A stretch of 64,000 nt of DNA from Planctomycetota bacterium. Lineage in GTDB: Bacteria > Planctomycetota > GCA-2746535. The notes under the pieces were generated by a model. It did no database searches and was not told where the DNA came from. It saw only the letters and a list, made by a program, of their open reading frames with translations. Of this stretch, positions 57,227 to 64,000 are shown piece by piece (the stretch's first letter is position 1; every line of letters starts with the position of its first letter). The position numbers were made by a program, and so were the translations under genes. The stretch is from contig NVWA01000083.1 in assembly GCA_002746535.1 (NCBI GenBank), positions 1-64,000 of the forward strand, read 5' to 3'.

Positions 57227-59545
57227 ATGAAATTGGGTGTCAGAGCAATATTACTTGGTTGGTTTTTGACGATCGTTTTTATTATTATCACCTTGACTCT
57301 AGAGATGGTAATAAAAAATACTTTTACCGTCACAGATACCTTAATACCTGTCTTGACTTATTTCTTCATTATTGTTGTGGTGTTATTAATAAACCCCTTA
57401 TTTAAAATGATTTATAGTGGTATTAAATTCGCACTATTTAAACCATTCAATCGACATGAAATTCTTTTAATTGCAATGATGACATTGTTAACTTCTGGTA
57501 TTCCATCCTATGGATTAATGAGCTATTTATTGCCATTTTTAGGGGCAGTAAACAATCCGACTAGAGCAACAAATGCTACAGATTGGGGATTGCTGAGTGA
57601 AACCGCTGTTTGGTGGAAAGAAGATGGGATTAAACAATATGCCTATGGAGAAAATATTAAAGAAGATGAAAATCATATTTGGCTTAAAAAACTAATAAGA
57701 GTCAAAGGCAAACTTCAATCTGAAGTTAATAAATACGATAAAAATAAAGTAGGATTGACAATCCAAAGACCTCTAATAAATCCAAATTTAGTTTTAAATC
57801 GAGAAGATTCAATGACCTTTGAGCAAGGGCTAGAAGGTAAAAAAATTATTGATAAATCTGGTAAAGTATTTTCATATCCGCAGAATTCCTTCCCAGCATT
57901 ATTACCAAAACCAAAAGAAAATTTTAAAGAGTATAGAGCTAGATTAACTAGCTATTATGACAATAGAAAGTTGGAGCCCGGTTATACATTTTGGGGAAAC
58001 GTGCCTTGGGTAACGGTTGGTAAACCATTTTTGTTTTGGATGATTTTAATATTATCGATTTATATGGTTCTTTTTTCATTGGCAAGAATCCTTTTCACGC
58101 AATGGTCTAAATATGAACGTTTACAGTTTCCTTTAGCAATGATACCTCAGGCAATATTAGGTGAACCTATTGGAAATGATGAAGAAAAAAAGTATCCAAG
58201 TTTCACAATATGGAAGAATTCTTTTTTTATTATGGGACTTGTAACCGCATTATCATTTATACTTTTAGCTGGTTTTGATATATTGGAATTAAAATTAGAA
58301 ATTAAAAATTATGTTGTAGATACGGTATTGGAAGGAATTGGAGATTTTAATTTAACTCTCCATGTTTTCTTTATTTTGATAGGTATTGCATTTATAGTTC
58401 CCAAGGAGATATCATTTTCAGTTTGGTTTTTTAGTTTGATAGTAATTGCCGAATTACTTCTTGCTGTATGGTTTGGTTATGGAAAAACAGCAGGGTCATT
58501 TAAATCTGATTATTATTTAAAACTTCCTTTCTATTCTGCCCAAGCGTTTGGTGGATTGATTGTATTTTCAAGCTTTATGCTTTGGAATGTTAGGCACTAT
58601 TTGTTTTCTGCCGTTTACAAAATATTAAATATTAGACCAAATAAAGTTTCAGAGGAAGTCATTTCTGAAAATTATTTAGCCTCTGGATTATTTATAGTTT
58701 CTGGAATAGGAGTATTTAGTTTTATGTTATGGATGAATATATCCTTTTTATGGGCTGTTATCTATTGTTTCATTACGTTAATGTTTATTGTGGCAGCGAT
58801 GAGAGTAGCTTCTGAATGTGGTATAATTGGATTCCAAAATATTTCAGCAAGTGGATCACATTTTGTTAGAAATGCCCTAGGGATTGGTAATGTTGGTGTT
58901 GCTTCACTAGTAAATATATTTATTCTTCAAGTTATTTTTTTCTTTGATACGAAAACATTCTTAGCGCCCAATGTAATGGTTGCGCAAAAGGTTGAGGATG
59001 AAGCTCAAATAGAAAAGAGAAAATTTTGGATTACTTTATTTATCGCCGTGATTATTGCAGTAGCCATTTCATTTATATTTATGTCAATGTTGATTTATCA
59101 TGATGGCTCAAAAAGTTTAGAAACATGGTATTTTAAAGATGTGCCTAAGCAAGTTTATGACAGTAGTGTTAGAATGTTAAAAAGTAGTGCCGGCGAACCT
59201 ATGCTGGAAGTGAATAAGGATATGATATTATTCCTGGGTTTTGGTGCTTTTACAATGATAGCGCTATTATTTGCTAGAACAAAATGGTTTTGGGTACCAC
59301 ATCCAGTAGGCATTATATTATGGATCAGTCCCGGTGAGACAAGAAATTTTGTATTTTGTTTTTTTCTGGGCTGGGTTATTAAATTTGTAGTGACAAAATT
59401 TGGTACAAAAGATATCATTGAAAATATGAAGAAATGGGCTATTGGGTTAATTTTTGGACATATATTAGCCATTATTATTCTAGGCTTGTTAATAACTTTT
59501 ACAGAAATTACTATACACATCAAACCGACGTTAAATTTTTTCTAG
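57227..59545 (+). CDS. DUF6785/DUF6784-like multi-spanning membrane protein
   Basis: The 772-residue protein has about 14 helices. FNRHEILLIAMMTLLTSGIPSYGLMSYLLPFL (residues 78-110) and YERLQFPLAMIPQAILG match the DUF6785 pattern, and the C-terminal part (FVFCFFLGWVIKFVVTKFGT) the DUF6784 pattern, both known only from PVC-type transporters of the OPT group. An extracytoplasmic domain of about 140 residues (115-255) lies between the early helices. It likely works with the preceding OPT-like protein as two halves of one transporter. Function unproven. Confidence 0.75.
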   Translation: MKLGVRAILLGWFLTIVFIIITLTLEMVIKNTFTVTDTLIPVLTYFFIIVVVLLINPLFKMIYSGIKFALFKPFNRHEILLIAMMTLLTSGIPSYGLMSYLLPFLGAVNNPTRATNATDWGLLSETAVWWKEDGIKQYAYGENIKEDENHIWLKKLIRVKGKLQSEVNKYDKNKVGLTIQRPLINPNLVLNREDSMTFEQGLEGKKIIDKSGKVFSYPQNSFPALLPKPKENFKEYRARLTSYYDNRKLEPGYTFWGNVPWVTVGKPFLFWMILILSIYMVLFSLARILFTQWSKYERLQFPLAMIPQAILGEPIGNDEEKKYPSFTIWKNSFFIMGLVTALSFILLAGFDILELKLEIKNYVVDTVLEGIGDFNLTLHVFFILIGIAFIVPKEISFSVWFFSLIVIAELLLAVWFGYGKTAGSFKSDYYLKLPFYSAQAFGGLIVFSSFMLWNVRHYLFSAVYKILNIRPNKVSEEVISENYLASGLFIVSGIGVFSFMLWMNISFLWAVIYCFITLMFIVAAMRVASECGIIGFQNISASGSHFVRNALGIGNVGVASLVNIFILQVIFFFDTKTFLAPNVMVAQKVEDEAQIEKRKFWITLFIAVIIAVAISFIFMSMLIYHDGSKSLETWYFKDVPKQVYDSSVRMLKSSAGEPMLEVNKDMILFLGFGAFTMIALLFARTKWFWVPHPVGIILWISPGETRNFVFCFFLGWVIKFVVTKFGTKDIIENMKKWAIGLIFGHILAIIILGLLITFTEITIHIKPTLNFF

Positions 59546-59554
59546 GACAAAAAA

Positions 59555-60208
59555 ATGGATAAGTTGCCAAATCAAAAGCCCTTACCTCTTTCGAATACGA
59601 TACGTATTAGTTGGAATGGTTTAAAAATGCGAATAGGTCGATCAATTATTACTTTGAGTGGTGTAATTCTAGCAATAGCATTTTTAGCTTCTATTTGGTT
59701 CAATCACGATATTATGACTGGTTTAAAAATTATGGGCACCAACGATGAAAATTTATTGTTGATACTACAAGAGAATAAAATTAATTTAAATGAATTAGGG
59801 CTTGATGATAAAACCAAGTGGCTCATTATTCTTTCATTACTAGTGAGTGCTGTAGGAATTATCAATGCCATGTTAATGTCTGTTACTGAACGATACAGAG
59901 AAATAGGAACAATGAAATGCTTGGGTGCGTTAGATTCATTAATTATAAAACTGTTTGTCATTGAATCAGGAATTCTTGGATTTGCCGGTTCTTTATTAGG
60001 AGTTATCATCGGGGTGTTTATTGCGTATATACCATTGTTAATTCAATATGGTAGCTATGTATTTTCTGTTTTTAATTTTATGGATTTTTTAAAATCATCA
60101 TCTTATGCAATTTTAATAGGAATGTCTTTATCTATTGTTTTTGCTATTTATCCGGCATACGTTGCTGCAAAAATGAAACCAGTTGAAGCTATGAGAGTTG
60201 AGGCATAA
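59555..60208 (+). CDS. Minimal FtsX-domain ABC permease
   Basis: The 217-residue protein keeps the FtsX core: a first helix (about 32-50), then three helices in the C-terminal half (about 85-110, 125-150, 180-200) with SVTERYREIGTMKCLGA, the coupling helix that meets the ATPase. The usual 200-residue periplasmic MacB-like domain is absent, replaced by about 35 residues. There is no sign of frameshift at the join, so it is a real short form. It is 14 bases before its likely ATPase. Confidence 0.82.
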   Translation: MDKLPNQKPLPLSNTIRISWNGLKMRIGRSIITLSGVILAIAFLASIWFNHDIMTGLKIMGTNDENLLLILQENKINLNELGLDDKTKWLIILSLLVSAVGIINAMLMSVTERYREIGTMKCLGALDSLIIKLFVIESGILGFAGSLLGVIIGVFIAYIPLLIQYGSYVFSVFNFMDFLKSSSYAILIGMSLSIVFAIYPAYVAAKMKPVEAMRVEA

Positions 60209-60222
60209 TTTAGAAAAATATT

Positions 60223-60957
60223 ATGAGTGAAAAAAAAGAAATTATCGTAAAAGCAGTGGGTGTTGAAAAGCATTATGGAGTGGGAGAATCTCTTGTAAAA
60301 GCTCTTCAGGGAATTGATTTAGATATTTATTCAGGAGAATATTTGTCTATTCTAGGTCCTTCTGGTTCTGGCAAATCAACATTTTTTAATATGGTTGGGG
60401 GCTTGGATTTACCAACATTAGGTTCAGTCAGTATTGATGGGTATGATATTCAAGAGCTTTCTCAAAGTCAATTGGCATGGTTAAGGTGCAATCGAATTGG
60501 ATATATCTTTCAATCATTTAATTTAATCGGTGTGATGACCGCTTTGGAAAATGTAACTTTGCCAATGTTGTTAAAGGGCGAAAGTGAAGAAGAAGCAAAC
60601 GCACATGGGATGGGAATTCTGAAAAAAGTTGAACTTTATGACCGATGGGATCATAAACCTGATGAATTATCTGGTGGACAACAACAAAGAGTAGCCATTG
60701 GTCGAGCCTTAGCAAATAATCCCAAAATTATTTTAGCTGATGAGCCTACAGGAAATCTAGATTTGAAAACTGGTGAAGAGGTAATTAAAATCTTGAAAAA
60801 TTTAAGCGAAGATTATGGCACGACTGTAATCACTGCTACTCATGATATGAAAATGCTTAACATCTCAACAAGAGTTGTATGGATACTAGATGGCAAGGTT
60901 GAAAAGATTAGAGAAAGAAAAGATCTTCAAATCCATATTGGTGGTATGGGCCATTAA
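60223..60957 (+). CDS. ABC transporter ATPase, LolD/MacB type
   Basis: The 244-residue ATPase is a close paralogue of the one at 48934 (WLRCNRIGYIFQSFN, LSGGQQQRVAIGRALANNP, ILADEPTGNLDLKTGEE, ATHDMKM). Walker A GPSGSGKST is at about 46-54. It follows the minimal FtsX permease by 14 bases and closes the operon. The facing gene's stop is two bases away. The two ATPases may each serve one permease or form a heterodimer; this is inference. Confidence 0.93.
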   Translation: MSEKKEIIVKAVGVEKHYGVGESLVKALQGIDLDIYSGEYLSILGPSGSGKSTFFNMVGGLDLPTLGSVSIDGYDIQELSQSQLAWLRCNRIGYIFQSFNLIGVMTALENVTLPMLLKGESEEEANAHGMGILKKVELYDRWDHKPDELSGGQQQRVAIGRALANNPKIILADEPTGNLDLKTGEEVIKILKNLSEDYGTTVITATHDMKMLNISTRVVWILDGKVEKIRERKDLQIHIGGMGH

Positions 60958-60959
60958 TT

Positions 60960-61613
60960 TTAAGAAATAATTTTTCCTGTTTCCATATTTATAGTTCTAT
61001 CACTATATTCTTCCGCATTATTTTGATGCGTGACCAACACAACGGTACCACCATTTTTTTGAAATTCTTTTAAATGATTTAAGACAATAATAGCATTTTG
61101 TGGATCTAGATTTCCTGTAGGTTCGTCAGCCAAAATTATTGATGGTTCATTTAAAAATGCTCTAGCTAGGGCGACCCGTTGTTTTTCTCCTGTACTAAGT
61201 TCTGAAGGTTTATGATTTGATCTTAAGCCCAAATTAAATTTATCCATGAGAGCATCAACTTGATCGGTTCTATATTTCCCTGAGTGAATATTTGCCGACA
61301 ATATATTATCTTTGACGCTGAGATAGGGGATCAAATGAAATGCCTGAAATATAAAGCCAATATTTGTGCCTCTATAATGGCATCTTTCATTTTTGGATAA
61401 TTTATAGATAGATGTGTTATCTATGATTAGCTCGCCTTCAGTAGGCCTAGACATTCCACCAATTGATAAAAGTAAACTACTTTTACCACATCCGCTTGGA
61501 CCTCTAATAGCCACAAATTCACCAGAATCAATCGATATACTTACTTGATCTAATGCATTAATGTTTTTGTCTTTCATTTGATATTTTTTGGATAAATTAA
61601 TTAACTTAATCAA
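60960..61613 (-). CDS. ABC transporter ATPase, LolD/MacB type (second unit)
   Basis: This 217-residue ATPase has Walker A GPSGCGKSS, signature ELSTGEKQRVALARAF (LSTGE in place of LSGGQ, tolerated in the family), Walker B ILADEPTGNLD and VTHQN. It ends the minus-strand three-gene unit that faces the larger operon. It is four bases downstream of its permease. It is less like the two plus-strand ATPases than they are like each other. Confidence 0.93.
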   Translation of the reverse strand: MIKLINLSKKYQMKDKNINALDQVSISIDSGEFVAIRGPSGCGKSSLLLSIGGMSRPTEGELIIDNTSIYKLSKNERCHYRGTNIGFIFQAFHLIPYLSVKDNILSANIHSGKYRTDQVDALMDKFNLGLRSNHKPSELSTGEKQRVALARAFLNEPSIILADEPTGNLDPQNAIIVLNHLKEFQKNGGTVVLVTHQNNAEEYSDRTINMETGKIIS

Positions 61614-61617
61614 CTGT

Positions 61618-62778
61618 TCAATCCTTTCTTAAAATGTTGGCTGGGTCTTGCTGACTTGCTAAGAACGCCGGTAAATAAGAAGCCACGATGCAAATCATAG
61701 GCGATAGTGTAGTGGCAAAATATAAATAATTCCAATTGAAAGAAAGTTTTTTTCCGGTTGCCGGGAAAAAAGAATGTCCGTAGTGTACTGATAAATAGCT
61801 ACCAATAAAAAACCCCAATATACCACCGATTAATCCTATAAATAAAGCTTTGCTTAAAAAGAGGAACATAATTTTATTTGAGCTAGATCCCAATGCTTTA
61901 AGCACACCGATCTCGATCACTCTCTCTTTAACATTTAGGAAAAACATTAAACCAATTAATAATAAAGAAACAAAAATGATGGCGGGTAAAATAAAGTTAT
62001 TAAGCTTTTGCATCATGCCTCTTGTCTGCAATCGAATTTTAGCAATGTCAGCTTGCTCTATAAATTTAGCCTCTGGTACAAGTGGTTGTAGTTCTGCAAC
62101 CACTTTCTTAATTGCTTCTGCTGCATCTCCTAAATCTTCGCAATCAAGTTGACATTGAAGTGCGCGAATTAAATTTACTTTACCTTCCATATGGAATAAA
62201 GTTTGAGCTTCTGCTAAATCCATATAAAGCATAATGTCTTCGCGGTTTCCTTTATTTTTATAAATTTTAGAAACCTTAAAGCTTTTACCTTCGATAATTA
62301 CATCTCCACCTTTTTTTAATTTTAATTGAGTGGCTATAGCAAAACCTGCATAAACTTCATTTTTTGGTACTCGAGTACCCATAGGTGGCTTTGTTCCTGC
62401 ATGGGATACTTGGGCTGCAGACATAGTGCCTGTTATGATTGCCCATTTCCCTTGAACTTTTGAACGTTGATAAATAGTTCCAATTAAATGCTGTACCGTA
62501 AATATTTTAGCATTTTTTAATTTATCGATATAACTTTCAGGTAAAGTAGCATCCGTAAATCCATCATTAATGTAATCATATTGACTCATGTTTTTAGGAC
62601 TAATAATTAAATTGGTTCCCATGTTTCGCATTTGCCGGTTTAGCTCTTTGTAGGCAGCTTTTGAAATCGTCAGCATCATTACGCATAATGCAACAGCAGC
62701 GATAACAGGGATTAATGTAAGAATAAAATTTAATTTTCGATAAACTAATTCTTTTATGGTTAAATGGAATACATTCAT
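61618..62778 (-). CDS. MacB/FtsX-type ABC permease
   Basis: The 386-residue permease has the standard plan: N-terminal helix (about 16-36), a periplasmic domain (about 40-255) with GTNLIISPKNMSQYDYIND, and three C-terminal helices with VKERVIEIGVLKALGSSSNKIMFLF (coupling helix) and FFIGSYLSVHYG. It moves signals or lipophilic cargo across the periplasm rather than being a channel. Its start overlaps the upstream gene by four bases. Partner ATPase is the gene at 60960. Confidence 0.9.
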   Translation of the reverse strand: MNVFHLTIKELVYRKLNFILTLIPVIAAVALCVMMLTISKAAYKELNRQMRNMGTNLIISPKNMSQYDYINDGFTDATLPESYIDKLKNAKIFTVQHLIGTIYQRSKVQGKWAIITGTMSAAQVSHAGTKPPMGTRVPKNEVYAGFAIATQLKLKKGGDVIIEGKSFKVSKIYKNKGNREDIMLYMDLAEAQTLFHMEGKVNLIRALQCQLDCEDLGDAAEAIKKVVAELQPLVPEAKFIEQADIAKIRLQTRGMMQKLNNFILPAIIFVSLLLIGLMFFLNVKERVIEIGVLKALGSSSNKIMFLFLSKALFIGLIGGILGFFIGSYLSVHYGHSFFPATGKKLSFNWNYLYFATTLSPMICIVASYLPAFLASQQDPANILRKD

Positions 62779-63977
62779 TCTTTATCAACTTTCATTATTT
62801 GAGTAATCAAGAGTAAGCTGATACCCAAACCAATGATGGCAAATAAAACCAATTTTAAAAACTCATTTGGGCTGGCAATATTACCATCTTCAATTGAATC
62901 AGGTTTTGAAATGTTTGTATTTTGTAGTTTATCTAGTTTTGAAGTTTCAGCAATTTTGTCTTCAGCACCACCTTCAATAGTATCTTCAATTTCTTCCCCA
63001 CCAAAACCATCAACCTGTTCTGGTTCATCATCATCCATACTACTTTCAATTGATTCATCCCAATCCCAGTTCGTAAGAATGTCTATCCCTGGGTTTCCCG
63101 ATTTTACTGTACATGAGCATGGGCCTGAAAGAAATAATACTAAATCAGCCACTCCTTCTTTATTGAGTGAATCTTCGCTTAAATATTGTTCGAAAACAAA
63201 ACCTCTTCCTACAACGCCAAATACTTTAGGTTGATCATCATCAGTGATATATGATGAAGCCTTTTTCATTTGACGATAGAGCCATATCTCTTTTGGATCC
63301 TTTGGATCAATCTTTACATAAGAAATTTTAATTGGTTTGTAATTCTTTATTTCTTCTTCAGTCACTTCAGGATCATTGGCATTTTTTCGATACTCTAATT
63401 CATCGACGATAACTTCTTTGATACCTTCTTTTAACGCTTTTTCTGCCTTTTTATTTTTTTCCTCATTTTTAGAAGCCACAAATAGCAATACAATTTTTTC
63501 CTGTGATAGTTCTTTTGCAATTTTTACACGAGCTGGTGACATAAATAAACTTGGCATGTCTTTAACTGATAATTCACCCGTGTGAATTGCTAAACCATCT
63601 GGATTAGTAATTATATAAAAGGGCGTTTTGTTTTTCTTTAAACCTTTCTTTATAATTTCTTCCATAAATTCGCCATAGGTATTTTTAATATCTTCGTTTT
63701 TCTCAATGGCAATAAAATCAGCATTTGCTAATTCACCCTTTTCTTTAAAATATTTTTCGATAGGATGCATTTGAATTTCTTTTGATTTACTTTCTGATTT
63801 TTTATCCTTTTTGTTTTCACCTTTTTTTAATTTTAAATCAAATATTTTAATGACTTGGTAGAAATCTCTTTCTTGCCAGTTTTTAAGTGCATATTTATAC
63901 ACAGGTGTTTTGCAAGCATAAATAGCATGACTGCAAATAATTAAAATTAATGAAATGATAAAAAGTTTTGATTTCAT
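62775..63977 (-). CDS. Exported, C-terminally anchored protein of unknown function with Cys motifs
   Basis: The 400-residue product has a signal peptide ending in a possible lipobox (IYAC, Cys22), followed by the KTPVYKYALKNWQERDFY motif that I associate with thioredoxin-fold-like PVC proteins, a helical/charged body, GPCSCTVKSGNPGIDIL with Cys residues about 288-290, an acidic linker and a membrane helix near 374-395. It is translated as the first gene of the unit with the FtsX permease, overlapping it by four bases. It may be the accessory protein of that transporter. No catalytic role is visible. Confidence 0.6.
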   Translation of the reverse strand: MKSKLFIISLILIICSHAIYACKTPVYKYALKNWQERDFYQVIKIFDLKLKKGENKKDKKSESKSKEIQMHPIEKYFKEKGELANADFIAIEKNEDIKNTYGEFMEEIIKKGLKKNKTPFYIITNPDGLAIHTGELSVKDMPSLFMSPARVKIAKELSQEKIVLLFVASKNEEKNKKAEKALKEGIKEVIVDELEYRKNANDPEVTEEEIKNYKPIKISYVKIDPKDPKEIWLYRQMKKASSYITDDDQPKVFGVVGRGFVFEQYLSEDSLNKEGVADLVLFLSGPCSCTVKSGNPGIDILTNWDWDESIESSMDDDEPEQVDGFGGEEIEDTIEGGAEDKIAETSKLDKLQNTNISKPDSIEDGNIASPNEFLKLVLFAIIGLGISLLLITQIMKVDKE

Positions 63978-64000
63978 GATTGATTCTCCTTTATATTGTC

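Noticed and set aside
59155..59523. 122-codon minus-strand frame
   Set aside because: Antisense to the DUF6785/6784-like gene; no start site or domain.
62833..63234. 133-codon plus-strand Ser-rich frame
   Set aside because: Antisense image of the acidic linker of the anchored protein.
1..64000. CRISPR array, rRNA genes, prophage or integron
   Set aside because: No regularly spaced repeats, rRNA segments, integrase or attC-like structures were seen.

Overview
The window is about 64 kb of A+T-rich bacterial DNA. I see a typical chromosome of the Planctomycetota-Verrucomicrobiota-Lentisphaerota (PVC) type; a Lentisphaerota-like or planctomycete-like marine organism is my best guess, not a certainty. 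The reasons are an ECF sigma factor next to an anti-sigma-like FecR protein that ends in a LamG domain, several secreted BNR/sialidase-like and esterase-like proteins, FlgD-like/NHL beta-propeller secreted proteins, OPT-like and DUF6785/DUF6784-type membrane proteins beside FtsX/LolD ABC transporters, a stand-alone rpsD, and two MoxR-DUF58 clusters. Housekeeping genes (proS, rpsD, bioA, queF, wecB) look intact and vertically inherited.

Layout. 1-960: a RAYT-type (REP-associated Y1) transposase cut by the window edge, a decayed gene fragment and a 13-bp inverted repeat. 958-7003 (minus): an M20 peptidase, a class C beta-lactamase-like serine hydrolase, then a compact sigma factor / FecR-LamG / secreted BNR-protein operon. 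7.7-16.5 kb: secreted esterases, an unrecognised 658-residue protein, a NYN-LOTUS RNA-binding protein and a BNR protein. Inside this, roughly 11.9-13.9 kb is clearly richer in G+C and holds an esterase paralogue plus a frameshifted sialidase remnant, which looks like acquired DNA. 16.3-18 kb: small proteins or remnants and tRNA-Leu(UAG). 18.26 kb: an orphan flagellin with a sigma-54-type promoter. 20.7-24.9 kb: MoxR / DUF58 / transglutaminase operon, closed by a REPIN-like double hairpin. 25-29 kb: a secreted NHL protein (minus) and wecB. 29.5-40.8 kb: an eight-gene overlapping Bat/aerotolerance-type operon (MoxR, DUF58, DUF4381-like, two von Willebrand A proteins, a 1065-residue TPR protein, BatD-like, TPR-SH3 BatE-like). 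40.9-44.4 kb (minus): queF, a DUF4175-like membrane protein, a GspK-like pseudopilin and a zinc-ribbon/response-regulator fusion. 44.9-48.7 kb: bioA, proS, rpsD.

48.9-61 kb is the most interesting stretch: a six-gene plus-strand operon of LolD-type ATPase, a giant (1828 aa) protein that joins an extracytoplasmic M28-like peptidase fold lacking several metal ligands to an FtsX permease, an OPT-like transporter, a DUF6785/6784-like transporter, a minimal FtsX permease without its periplasmic domain, and a second LolD-type ATPase. Facing it, 2 bases away, is a second unit (membrane-anchored Cys-rich protein, MacB/FtsX permease, ATPase). Together they look like an envelope transport or mechanotransmission system that I cannot match to a described one. 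This interpretation is inference from domain content and gene order.
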